NCBI GenBank assembly: GCA_045650185.1
Contig: JAZRQY010000003.1
Coordinates: 1-56,176, forward strand
Origin: Scatosoma sp045650185
GTDB taxonomy: Bacteria > Bacillota > Clostridia > Christensenellales > Borkfalkiaceae
Length of the DNA stretch: 56,176 nucleotides
Reading direction: 5' to 3'
The notes under the pieces were generated by a model. The model saw only the letters and a list, made by a program, of their open reading frames with translations, searched no databases and was not told the DNA's origin. Shown one piece after another: positions 23,758 through 31,468 of the stretch. Position 1 is the stretch's first letter, and the number at the start of each line of letters is the position of its first letter. A program made the translations under genes and the position numbers.

Positions 23758-25365
23758 TTAGAAATCCAACGCAACCTTCTTTTCTTTCGTCGCTTTGATC
23801 AAGCCCTCTTCCAGCATCTCTTCATCCGTAGCCTGAGGATACATCGCAACGTAATCCACCGCAGAAAACGCCTCGTCCTTTTCCGTGCCAAGCTTTTCAG
23901 CCAGAGCAACCACCAAGCGGAGCGCCTTCTTTAAACCACCGTCACTCTTAATTTTTACCATAAACGGCGTGCCTTCATACGCTTTCTGCTTGCTGACGTC
24001 CTTTTGGCGGTATACCGTCTGCTTGAATTCAGGGTCAGCAGGGTCAAGCGCCAGATACAAGCCAAGCGTCTTACCGATAATCGTAATTCTTGCAACCGTG
24101 TCGCGACCAAAGTTGAATCTATCGCCGTGCCAGCTGATATTAGAATTGATTTTCTTGTATTCAGACAGGGCGTTCTTTAAGGTGCTGTAATATCCCTTGA
24201 TATCATCTTCGCTCTGTTTGAGTTTTGCCGTAAAGCTTCTCTTCAAACGAACGACCAATTCACTATCTGCATCGACCAAACCGATGACGGGCGTTTGTTC
24301 TGCGACCGTTTCAACCGCAACCTCTGCCGTCGCAAGCTCCGTTTCTGCTTCAACGACTTCTTCTACGACAGGCGCCTCTTCGTATACTTCTTCAACGACA
24401 GCAACCGTTTCCTCTGCCGAGGTTTCTTCCACCGTTTCCGTTGCGCAAACTTTGCAGGCAAAGACACCTGCAAGCTTTTCAGCAACGCAATTTGCAATAT
24501 CCTGCACGCCGTCGCCGTCAATGTAAACCTCTGCCGTTTCTTCCTTTGCCGAAATTTTTTCAACTACCTTTTCTGCAAGCAGGTCGTAGTCAAACGCAGG
24601 CATCGTAATTTTCGCGGCAACCATTTCCGCAAGCTTTTCATAATCAATCTTTTCGACAGGTGGCAAGCTTTCGACAACCTTTTCCGCCGTTTCGTACACG
24701 ATTTTGTCGTAGTCGATTTCAACGGGAGCAGCCTCTGCCGTTTGGTTAACAGCGCTGTCCTGCATAATTTCCAGTACTCTGTCACCCACCTCGTCCACGA
24801 TGCGTACGTAGTCAACGTTCTCCGCAACGGGAATGGATGCAACCGCCTCTAAAATCTGTTTGGAATGTTCGGAAACAACCTCTTCTGCTTTTTCGGAAAC
24901 CGCCTCGCCGATTCTGTCGTAGTCCACCTCTTCCACCGTAGGAAGCTCGGACAACACTCTCTCCGCTACAGCGTCCAAATCCAGAGCAGAAACCTTCTCC
25001 TCTAATTCCTGCACCGCCTTGTCAATTTCCGCAAGCAACGTCTCGTTTGCGGCTACGGTATCAAGCTTTGCAGAAACCTCTTCTTGGATGGTTTCAGAAA
25101 TATCGTTATGTACCGCTTGGTTTTGTTGCAAGCTGTATTTCAACTCGTTTGCAAGCGATTTAATCGCAGCAAGCTGTTCGTTCAGTTTCTCCGTCAAATC
25201 CTTTTCCACAGACTGCGACTGCACGGCAGAGTATTTCACCTCGCTTAAAATCGCCGTCTTTGCGGCGTCAATATCCTGTGCAATCTCGCTGTAAATACCA
25301 TCGAGAACAAGTACTAATTCATCTTCGCTGGATGCAGGCTGCATATCCTTGTTGTTTTCCGTCAT
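23758..25365 (-). CDS. repeat-rich acidic protein of unknown function
   Basis: I do not recognise a named family for this 535-aa protein. Residues 15-135 are helical, Glu/Lys/Ala-rich and probably coiled coil. Residues about 128-300 contain at least five degenerate repeats built on [VIF]DY[DEV]xI/L followed by xExV-xEKV, with DY pairs at 148, 185, 218, 241 and 259. Residues 310-360 are a low-complexity Glu/Val/Ala stretch. A compact C-terminal domain (about 368-500) follows, with SISWHGDRFNFGRD-like text, LALDPADPEFKQTVYRQKDVSKQKAYEGTP split over two lines, and KSDGGLKKALRLV. There is no signal peptide or membrane helix, so it is cytosolic. Own promoter at 25440-25468. The layout (coiled coil, repeats, folded tail) suggests a scaffold, but that is inference. 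Confidence 0.85.
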   Translation of the reverse strand: MTENNKDMQPASSEDELVLVLDGIYSEIAQDIDAAKTAILSEVKYSAVQSQSVEKDLTEKLNEQLAAIKSLANELKYSLQQNQAVHNDISETIQEEVSAKLDTVAANETLLAEIDKAVQELEEKVSALDLDAVAERVLSELPTVEEVDYDRIGEAVSEKAEEVVSEHSKQILEAVASIPVAENVDYVRIVDEVGDRVLEIMQDSAVNQTAEAAPVEIDYDKIVYETAEKVVESLPPVEKIDYEKLAEMVAAKITMPAFDYDLLAEKVVEKISAKEETAEVYIDGDGVQDIANCVAEKLAGVFACKVCATETVEETSAEETVAVVEEVYEEAPVVEEVVEAETELATAEVAVETVAEQTPVIGLVDADSELVVRLKRSFTAKLKQSEDDIKGYYSTLKNALSEYKKINSNISWHGDRFNFGRDTVARITIIGKTLGLYLALDPADPEFKQTVYRQKDVSKQKAYEGTPFMVKIKSDGGLKKALRLVVALAEKLGTEKDEAFSAVDYVAMYPQATDEEMLEEGLIKATKEKKVALDF

Positions 25366-25439
25366 TATCGCACCTCTATTATTATTTTCCCTCTTTGCAC
25401 TATACCAAGTATAAAAACATAAGGAATAAACTTACGTTT

Positions 25440-25468
25440 ATTATAGCACAAGTATTACCGTCCGTCAA
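25440..25468 (-). promoter_or_regulatory. promoter of the 535-aa protein gene (TTGACG-17-TATAAT)
   Basis: TTGACG (25468-25463) and a perfect TATAAT (25445-25440) on the minus strand are 17 nt apart, with an extended -10 TG (TGTGC-TATAAT). The leader to the ATG is about 70 nt. Confidence 0.75.
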
Positions 25469-25588
25469 GGGTTTCAAGAAAAAAATCCCCTCTCAAGAGC
25501 GAAAAAATGGTATTTTTTTGCAAAAAAACCACGTTTTACCCTCTGTAGAATAGTTTTGCCTTTTTTTGCTCATCGCATACCTGCCCCC

Positions 25589-25634
25589 ATAAAAATAGAA
25601 GGCGCGTGGTCGTATTTTTCTTACAGCCACGCGT
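25589..25634 (-). terminator. terminator of the spoIVA/small-ORF transcript
   Basis: CGCGTGG and CCACGCG pair across a 17-nt loop. On the minus strand the stem is followed by CTTCTATTTTTAT. It lies about 20 nt after the small ORF stop. Confidence 0.55.
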
Positions 25635-25651
25635 CCCCTCAATCTTTTATA

Positions 25652-25741
25652 CTATTTTTTAGCGTTTTTCGATTCTATCTCTGCGACATATTGCGCGTAT
25701 TCTTCCTCGGTGATTTTGCGAACCTTGTTCTTTTTTCCCAT
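25652..25741 (-). CDS. 29-aa charged small protein directly downstream of spoIVA
   Basis: The ORF reads MGKKNKVRK-ITEEEYAQY-VAEIESKNAKK and ends in TAG. It has a strong SD (GGAGG, 5 nt before the ATG), better than many genes here. It starts 45 nt after the spoIVA stop and a terminator follows about 20 nt after its own stop, so it would be the last gene of the spoIVA transcript. The peptide has a basic start and an acidic middle that could form one helix; it has no membrane segment. It does not resemble SpoVM (the small amphipathic partner of SpoIVA in Bacillus). No function can be assigned. The ORF could be chance, but the SD and position argue for translation. Confidence 0.6.
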   Translation of the reverse strand: MGKKNKVRKITEEEYAQYVAEIESKNAKK

Positions 25742-25786
25742 ACCTATCCTCCATCGTCTTGCGTTGATAAAAGTATGCTCAAAAAG

Positions 25787-27256
25787 CTACAAGAGTATGC
25801 ACAAAAAGCCCCCTTTCCCCTCGTTGACGATTTTAGAAAGAGTGCGGCGAAGCTTCCCTTTCAGCTCCTCGGGAACGCCCTTGTTTTTACCGCCCAATTC
25901 AACCTCTAACAGCTGTCGTACGCTACTGCCAAACACATTCGTTTCCCAAACCGTTTCAGGTTCCTGTTCGTACGATTCCACAAGCGAAGAACAGAACGCC
26001 TCCCCTTGCGATTTTCCACCAACGATAGGTTCTACCTGCCCGTCGATTTCAATCTTCATAATATGATAGCTTGCGCCCGACGCGCGGAAGCGAACGCCGT
26101 AATTGCTACCCTTTTTCACCAGCGCAGGTTCGGCAAGCTGTAATTCCTCTACCTGCGGACAAACCACGCCGTAGCCCGTCGCCTCTGCCTCCTCCCACGC
26201 CGACTTAATCTTGGCATACCTTCTGCCGTCCTCCGCAAGCGCCTTCAACCGCATCATCAGGGCACAATCATCGTGAATTTCCACCCCACATTCGTGCGAC
26301 AGAGCACGGAAGAACAAACCGTCCTTCACCGCAATAGACGCCCTTGCCTCGCCCGTACCTGCATCCATATCCAAGCCGTCGCAGGGGAGATAGTCCTCCG
26401 TATCTGCAAAGGCATCGAAAAACAGAGGGCAATCCTTCATCTTCTTAAGCGACGGGGCAACCGCCTTCAGCTTTTCCATAAAGGCGTCCACAAACGGATT
26501 TTCCTCAGGCAACGCCTGCAACCAGCCGGGAATGGATACGTCCAAACAACGGATAGGGAATTCCAAAAGCACCGCCTGCAAAATTTCCAATGCGGCGTTC
26601 TCATCCATCTGTTCGACATTCACCGCAACCACGGGTACGCCGTATTTCTCTTCCAAGCTCGATCGCAACCCCTCGCAGGCGTGTACGTCTACGCAATTTA
26701 GAACGATTACGTACGGTTTCCCCATCGCCTTCAATTCTGCCGCCGCACGCGCCTCCGCCTTTTCGTAAGCGGCACGTTCCACGGGGGTAAAGCTGCCGTC
26801 CGTCGTTACCAAAACACCAACGGTAGAATGTTCTTTAATCACCTTTTCCGTGCCGATTTTTGCCGCCTCTGCAAAGGGAATAGGCTCTTTCGCCCAAGGA
26901 GTTTTTACCAACCTCGGCTGTCCGTCCTCCTCAAAGCCCATCGCGCCTTCCACCACGTAGCCGACACAATCCACCAAGCGAACGCTCGCCTTTACGCCCG
27001 TTGGCGTGGTAATCTGCGCTGACTTTGCAGGCACAAACTTTGGCTCGGTAGTCATAATCGTTCTGCCGGACGATGCCTGTGGCAGTTCGTCGGTCATCAC
27101 CGCTTTTACACGCTCGTCTGCGTACGGCAAAACAAGCGACTCGATAAAACGCCTAATAAACGTGGACTTCCCCGTCCGCACGGGACCTACCACGCCAATA
27201 TAGATATCCCCACCCGTACGGCGCAGAATATCCTCGTATACGCTATAATTTTCCAT
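25787..27256 (-). CDS. spoIVA: stage IV sporulation protein A
   Basis: ATPase that polymerises on the outer forespore membrane and forms the base layer of the spore coat. The 489-aa length matches the B. subtilis protein (492 aa). Walker A is GPVRTGKST (24-32), followed by the family's TGKSTFIRRFIE-type text, PQASSGRTIMTTEPKF and VRLVDCVGYVVEGAMG. The C-terminus GKGGFLCILL matches the conserved anchoring end. The start at 27256 is supported by SD GGAGG and by homology; longer in-frame extensions run into the terminator of the upstream gene. A sigma-E-like promoter lies 20-50 nt upstream. Its presence implies an endospore-forming lineage. Confidence 0.96.
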   Translation of the reverse strand: MENYSVYEDILRRTGGDIYIGVVGPVRTGKSTFIRRFIESLVLPYADERVKAVMTDELPQASSGRTIMTTEPKFVPAKSAQITTPTGVKASVRLVDCVGYVVEGAMGFEEDGQPRLVKTPWAKEPIPFAEAAKIGTEKVIKEHSTVGVLVTTDGSFTPVERAAYEKAEARAAAELKAMGKPYVIVLNCVDVHACEGLRSSLEEKYGVPVVAVNVEQMDENAALEILQAVLLEFPIRCLDVSIPGWLQALPEENPFVDAFMEKLKAVAPSLKKMKDCPLFFDAFADTEDYLPCDGLDMDAGTGEARASIAVKDGLFFRALSHECGVEIHDDCALMMRLKALAEDGRRYAKIKSAWEEAEATGYGVVCPQVEELQLAEPALVKKGSNYGVRFRASGASYHIMKIEIDGQVEPIVGGKSQGEAFCSSLVESYEQEPETVWETNVFGSSVRQLLEVELGGKNKGVPEELKGKLRRTLSKIVNEGKGGFLCILL

Positions 27257-27275
27257 CGCTACCTCCATTTGTTTT

Positions 27276-27305
27276 ATCCTATGCAAAGAAAGCGACGGTT
27301 TATTC
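27276..27305 (-). promoter_or_regulatory. candidate sigma-E promoter of spoIVA
   Basis: On the minus strand GAATAAA (27305-27299) and CATAGGAT (27283-27276) are 15 nt apart. They resemble the sigma-E consensus (a GxATA-type -35 and a CATAnnnT -10). No good housekeeping promoter is seen in the 60 nt after the preceding terminator. In Bacillus spoIVA is sigma-E dependent. Read by eye, so tentative. Confidence 0.5.
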
Positions 27306-27313
27306 CAAAGCAA

Positions 27314-27347
27314 AAGAAAAACAGGCAGAGAACCTACCTGTTTTTTA
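27314..27347 (-). terminator. terminator of the HEAT/TPR/hslO gene run
   Basis: AAAACAGG and CCTGTTTT pair around a roughly 11-nt loop, followed on the minus strand by TTTTTCTTTTG. It lies just after the stop of the 276-aa gene and before the spoIVA promoter. Confidence 0.7.
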
Positions 27348-27356
27348 AGTATAACA

Positions 27357-28187
27357 TTACGATTTAATTTCGGGTTTTGAGAGCGCCTTTGCCGTAGCCG
27401 CCTCCACCGCCAAATAGTCCTTATCCGCAGAAAAATCCCTCGGCTCGTCGTATTCGCCACCCAAAGCCTCGATGGCGTATTTCAGCTCCTGAAATTCCAC
27501 AAACCCGATGCTTCTATCCTCGATTTTTTCTTGAAGCAACGGCAACGCCCGAGCATCTCCGTACGCCGCAAGATAGCTTGCGCGCATGGGCGTGCGCTCG
27601 CCTGCCGATAAAAACTCATCGCGCAAAATCGCATAAATCTCCTCTGAACGAGCCACCACTCTGGAAAGAATCTCCAGCATATATTCAACGGCAACGCCGT
27701 CTCGATACGCCTTTAGCGCCTTTTCCATTACCTCGTCAGCGTTATGTTTGAAGATGTCCGCAATATCGTCACGAACGTCCTCGTCAGCATCCTCGTTGCA
27801 GAGCAACGAAAAATACCCGTCATACGCCCGTTTGTCGTCCAAAATCAAGTTGATTGCATACGACTGCGTAGCGGTGTCGGTGCTTTCTAAGAGTGGCAAT
27901 AAAAGCTCTACGTTGTTGCGATTTTCCAGTTCGTTGCACAAAAACTCAGGCACAGGAACGCCCTGCGATAAGTGCGACGACAGCGTTTGCACCAACTGCT
28001 CGTCCGTCATGCGAGCATAGTATTCCTTGGGGGTACAGCCTACTTTCGCCACGTAGGTATCCCCGAATTTCTTATACAACCGAGGAATGACGTCCTCCCA
28101 TTCCTTTTCGGTGTACTTATCCTTTTTCTCTTCCATGTACACGGTAAGTTTTTCGTCAAACAAACCGTCAAAATCCATCAATTCCAT
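27357..28187 (-). CDS. HEAT-like repeat protein of unknown function
   Basis: A 276-aa soluble, acidic protein. Residues about 70-250 look like paired-helix (HEAT-type) repeats, for example VELLLPLLESTDTATQSYAI, DADEDVRDDIADIFKH and LAAYGDARALPLLQEKIED. These match the style of scaffold proteins that score domain loss or protein contacts. There is no signal peptide and no catalytic motif. It starts 16 nt after the TPR gene stop, so the two repeat proteins are co-expressed and may interact (inference). The SD is weak (AGGAAAAAAG). Confidence 0.75.
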   Translation of the reverse strand: MELMDFDGLFDEKLTVYMEEKKDKYTEKEWEDVIPRLYKKFGDTYVAKVGCTPKEYYARMTDEQLVQTLSSHLSQGVPVPEFLCNELENRNNVELLLPLLESTDTATQSYAINLILDDKRAYDGYFSLLCNEDADEDVRDDIADIFKHNADEVMEKALKAYRDGVAVEYMLEILSRVVARSEEIYAILRDEFLSAGERTPMRASYLAAYGDARALPLLQEKIEDRSIGFVEFQELKYAIEALGGEYDEPRDFSADKDYLAVEAATAKALSKPEIKS

Positions 28188-28203
28188 ACTTTTTTCCTCT
28201 GTG

Positions 28204-29862
28204 TTATATATGCATTAGCAGTAATTTTACCGTATTCGGATCGGCATCGAACGCCTCGGCAATCTGCACGACGTCACCACCGAGCTCTTTCAATCCCGAA
28301 GTCAAGAAAATCGCGCACGCTATATCGTCCTCTTTTTCAAGCAAGTCGGTCGCATCCGCACTCTCCAAAGCGCGATATAATCGTTCTGCGGCGCTCTTTA
28401 ACTTTTTCCCGTAAGAAGGGGAAATGATGGCAAATTTGGACGCCACCCTCGCATATCCCGCCAAGTATTTTTTACGTTTCCTTCTGCCAATTTCAATCCT
28501 TCGCAAAGGCAAACTGCGGTAGATATTGCAGATTACCACCCCTACAACGCTCTCTTCATTCCGTTCGTACAGAGCGCGCAAGGTTTCGACTTTCAGCAAA
28601 TCAGACACTTCAAAGTCTAGCAGCATATTCCGCAAAAACTCGTCTGCTCGAACGTGCTCTGCAACCATCAAAGCCACGTACTGCAGGTCCTGATCCATCC
28701 CGTCCATTTCGTCAAAGCACCACAGCAGGTCTTCGATGAAATCCTCCGACAAGGCAAAATTTTCCACCTGCGACGTAGGCATTTTTCCCAAGGAAATTAA
28801 AGTGTGACATATCAATTCCTTCGCAGATTTAGGCACGGCGTAGAAATAGGTGAAATCCCTCGTCGTATCCTCGCCGCCGTCCAGCATTTTGCGAACCGCC
28901 TTGAGATAGTATCTCCCCACCGCCGCATCCGGATAGAGGGCACAGAACTTATCCAGCGTTTTTTCCGCAACCTGCAAACGCCCGCTCTTTGCCGCCGAAA
29001 CGCCCTTAAAATAGAGCATTCTGCCATCGTACGGCATCTTTTCTTCCAGCTTTACAAACAGCGCGTACGCCTCCTCGTGCATAGCGTTTTCGCAACAGAC
29101 GGTAGCGACCTTGTACATTTCCTCAGTAGAGGAAGTAGGCATTTTCACGAGCCGTTCCGCCAAAGCCCTACTCTCTTCCGTTCTGCCTTGTTCCAAAAAA
29201 ATCGCCGCCAGAGTAGCAAGCGTTTGGACATCGTCCGATTTTTCCTGCAAAACCTCCTCGCAGAGCTGTTCAGCAACGAGGTGATTGCCCTCTAAAAGCT
29301 CGGCAACCGCCTGCATACGCTTTGCCTCAACGTAATCCTTGTTGCCATGCGCAACGGTAGAATACGAGTCGATTGCCCTGCGACAATTCCCTTCCTTCAA
29401 CGACTTTGCACCCTCTTCCATTTCCCTGGAATAATCGGCAAGCTTGGGGGGCCATACGAACCGCAAGCCGTCCTTTTTCTCCCTCGCAAACGCTTGAGCA
29501 ATCTCCATTTTGTTTTCGGGTGTCAGGGTATCGTCTATACCGATGAGCTGATTGTAATAATACGCAGACGCCGCCTCGTTGCCCAAGTTCAGGTAATTGA
29601 CCGCAAGCCCCTCGTATACGTCGGGTAAGTCCTCTTCCTCGCAGATTGGCAGACACTTATACAGCCATTTGATGGCGTACGTTTGCAACCCTAAATTTTC
29701 GTAGACGTCCGCAATACGCAAATACCCCTCTACGTCAGGACCGCCCTCGTCGATTGCCGCGCAAGCAAAACGCAACGCGGAGATATATTTCCCCTCGCCG
29801 TACGCTTTTTCCGCCAGCCGTTGCAGGCGTTCTTTACTGCGATCAAATCGAATCGTGCCCAT
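28204..29862 (-). CDS. TPR-type repeat protein
   Basis: A 552-aa soluble protein. The N-terminal two thirds contain tetratricopeptide-like helix pairs: EKAYGEGKYISALRFACAAI (about 18-37), YENLGLQTYAIKWLYKCLPI, YLNLGNEAASAYYYNQLI, ELLEGNHLVAEQLCEEVL and IFLEQGRTEESRALAERLV. The C-terminal third is helical and less clear. TPRs mediate protein-protein contacts; the partner is unknown. It is placed 15 nt after hslO and 16 nt before the HEAT-like gene, in a run that starts with a methyltransferase. Confidence 0.8.
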   Translation of the reverse strand: MGTIRFDRSKERLQRLAEKAYGEGKYISALRFACAAIDEGGPDVEGYLRIADVYENLGLQTYAIKWLYKCLPICEEEDLPDVYEGLAVNYLNLGNEAASAYYYNQLIGIDDTLTPENKMEIAQAFAREKKDGLRFVWPPKLADYSREMEEGAKSLKEGNCRRAIDSYSTVAHGNKDYVEAKRMQAVAELLEGNHLVAEQLCEEVLQEKSDDVQTLATLAAIFLEQGRTEESRALAERLVKMPTSSTEEMYKVATVCCENAMHEEAYALFVKLEEKMPYDGRMLYFKGVSAAKSGRLQVAEKTLDKFCALYPDAAVGRYYLKAVRKMLDGGEDTTRDFTYFYAVPKSAKELICHTLISLGKMPTSQVENFALSEDFIEDLLWCFDEMDGMDQDLQYVALMVAEHVRADEFLRNMLLDFEVSDLLKVETLRALYERNEESVVGVVICNIYRSLPLRRIEIGRRKRKKYLAGYARVASKFAIISPSYGKKLKSAAERLYRALESADATDLLEKEDDIACAIFLTSGLKELGGDVVQIAEAFDADPNTVKLLLMHI

Positions 29863-29877
29863 ATTTTCTTCCTTGTT

Positions 29878-30723
29878 TTATCTCCCAAACATTTCGTCCG
29901 CGTCTTTATCGTCGAAGGAATAGTCGGTGTTGCAATAATGACAATGCACCCGAACAGCCCCGTCCTCACGAATAATTGCACGCATTTGCTCCTCGCCGAG
30001 CGACGTCAAAACCTGCTTTAAATAGCCACGAGAACAATTACAAGTATACGTAGCTTTTCTGCCTTTTATCCCATCCTTTTTTGCCGAAAAAAGGTCGATT
30101 GCGACGGTATCTAAATCGCCCTTTGCCGCCTCGCGTACCAACGCTCGCAAAGCCTCGCCCTTAGGCAAAGCCTCTATCGTTCCCTCGTCCGTGAACGGCA
30201 ACGGCTGTAAAACGGCAATCCCTGCGAACGCAACCTTGCCCTCCGCATCAAAATCCACCACGCAACCAAAGAAGGTAGGCAACTGCTCGCTAATGCGATA
30301 ATATTCCTCTAAAATCTCCTCTACGCCAACCTTAGTAGGATAGCCACAAGAGCCAACGAACGGACGGCTGTAGCCATCGTCACGAATGACGGTAAACGAG
30401 CCGTTTTGCCCTAAAATCTCCGCTTCCGTTCCCTCGGCATCTCCCCCTTCCATATACCCACGGATATGCAGGGGATGATTGCCCGATACGTTGATTTGAC
30501 CGGCGAGCCCATCGCATTGCAACGCGAAGGAAATCTCACCGCTCTCCTCTTTGAGCCCTGCGCCCATAAACGCCGCCGCAGAAAGAAACTTCCCCAAGAC
30601 TGCCATAGCTTCGCCCTGCAAACCGTGCAACTGTTGCGCGCGACGTACCAGCTCGGTAGTGTCTGCTAAGGTTAAGGATACCTGCTCGTCGCAGATTAAC
30701 GTTCTGATAAGGTTTTTCATCAT
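29878..30723 (-). CDS. hslO: Hsp33 redox-regulated chaperone
   Basis: A cytosolic holdase activated by oxidation. The 281-aa length is normal. The N-terminal domain has LVRRAQQLHGLQGEAMAVLG, and the SCGYPTKVGV region is present. The C-terminal redox switch carries the four zinc Cys as CNC (in TYTCNCSRGYL) and CHYC (in VHCHYCNTDYSF). SD GGAG precedes the first of two adjacent ATGs. Two nt separate it from the upstream methyltransferase stop. It points to exposure to oxidants despite the anaerobic gene set. Confidence 0.95.
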   Translation of the reverse strand: MMKNLIRTLICDEQVSLTLADTTELVRRAQQLHGLQGEAMAVLGKFLSAAAFMGAGLKEESGEISFALQCDGLAGQINVSGNHPLHIRGYMEGGDAEGTEAEILGQNGSFTVIRDDGYSRPFVGSCGYPTKVGVEEILEEYYRISEQLPTFFGCVVDFDAEGKVAFAGIAVLQPLPFTDEGTIEALPKGEALRALVREAAKGDLDTVAIDLFSAKKDGIKGRKATYTCNCSRGYLKQVLTSLGEEQMRAIIREDGAVRVHCHYCNTDYSFDDKDADEMFGR

Positions 30724-30725
30724 CT

Positions 30726-31457
30726 TTATTTCTCCGCTAAAAACACCAACCGATCCGATTGCGTTTTATCCTCCCCCAAGTGCCCCTCGACGGATACTTT
30801 TCCAAAGCCCGCCTGCCGCAAAGCCTCCAAAATCTCCTCTTCCGTATGGGCGTACTGCACGTGCGTTTCATCCAATCGGATATAACTGCCGTCTTCGTTC
30901 TTCACAAACAAAGAAACGTCCAGCACCGCTTGCCGTCCGTCAAAACGGGTGAAACTGAAGTACGTGACTTCCTCACGGTCATCCACGTTGACTGCGCCGC
31001 TGAGTTTCTCTCTAAACTTTTTGGGCGAGCTGACGTCAAAGAGGAATACGCCCCCTCTCTGTAAGCAACCGTACACGTTTTTGAATGCTTTGAGAAGGCG
31101 CTGAGGCTCCACGTAGTTGATACAATCGTTGATTGCCGTCGCAAAGGAGTACTTATGCGCAAGCTTTTTTCCTGCCACGTCGCCGTGGATATATTCTCCA
31201 CGCAAGCCCGCCTTCAAGGCGGCGCTCTGCGCCCTATCCAGCATCTCCGTCGAAACGTCCATACCCGTCATCGCATAGCCTGCGCGTTGGAGCGCGCGCG
31301 TGAAATAACCGCCGCCGCAACCGATATCGAGCCCCGTTTCCAGTCGATACCCAGAAAGCCTTTTAATTAAATACTGCGACCAGTTTTCATAGTCGCAGTC
31401 ATCGTTAAGATATTCAAACCATTCCGCCAAGGTGGAATAGGCCGCTTTTCGTTCCAT
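30726..31457 (-). CDS. class I SAM-dependent methyltransferase
   Basis: A 243-aa protein with the SAM-binding motif LDIGCGGGYFTRALQ (about 38-52) and acidic loop TGMDVSTEML. The family is broad (Methyltransf_11/25-like) and the substrate cannot be told. It is tightly coupled to hslO (2-nt gap) and lies 11 nt after the DUF624-like gene upstream. Confidence 0.85.
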   Translation of the reverse strand: MERKAAYSTLAEWFEYLNDDCDYENWSQYLIKRLSGYRLETGLDIGCGGGYFTRALQRAGYAMTGMDVSTEMLDRAQSAALKAGLRGEYIHGDVAGKKLAHKYSFATAINDCINYVEPQRLLKAFKNVYGCLQRGGVFLFDVSSPKKFREKLSGAVNVDDREEVTYFSFTRFDGRQAVLDVSLFVKNEDGSYIRLDETHVQYAHTEEEILEALRQAGFGKVSVEGHLGEDKTQSDRLVFLAEK

Positions 31458-31468
31458 ACCTGCCCGCC

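Noticed and set aside
25652..25741. Identity of the small ORF as SpoVM
   Set aside because: SpoVM is a 26-aa amphipathic membrane-binding helix with a proline; this peptide is highly charged and lacks that pattern.
25556..26066. Plus-strand frames over the small ORF and the 3' end of spoIVA
   Set aside because: They overlap spoIVA antisense and have no supporting signals.
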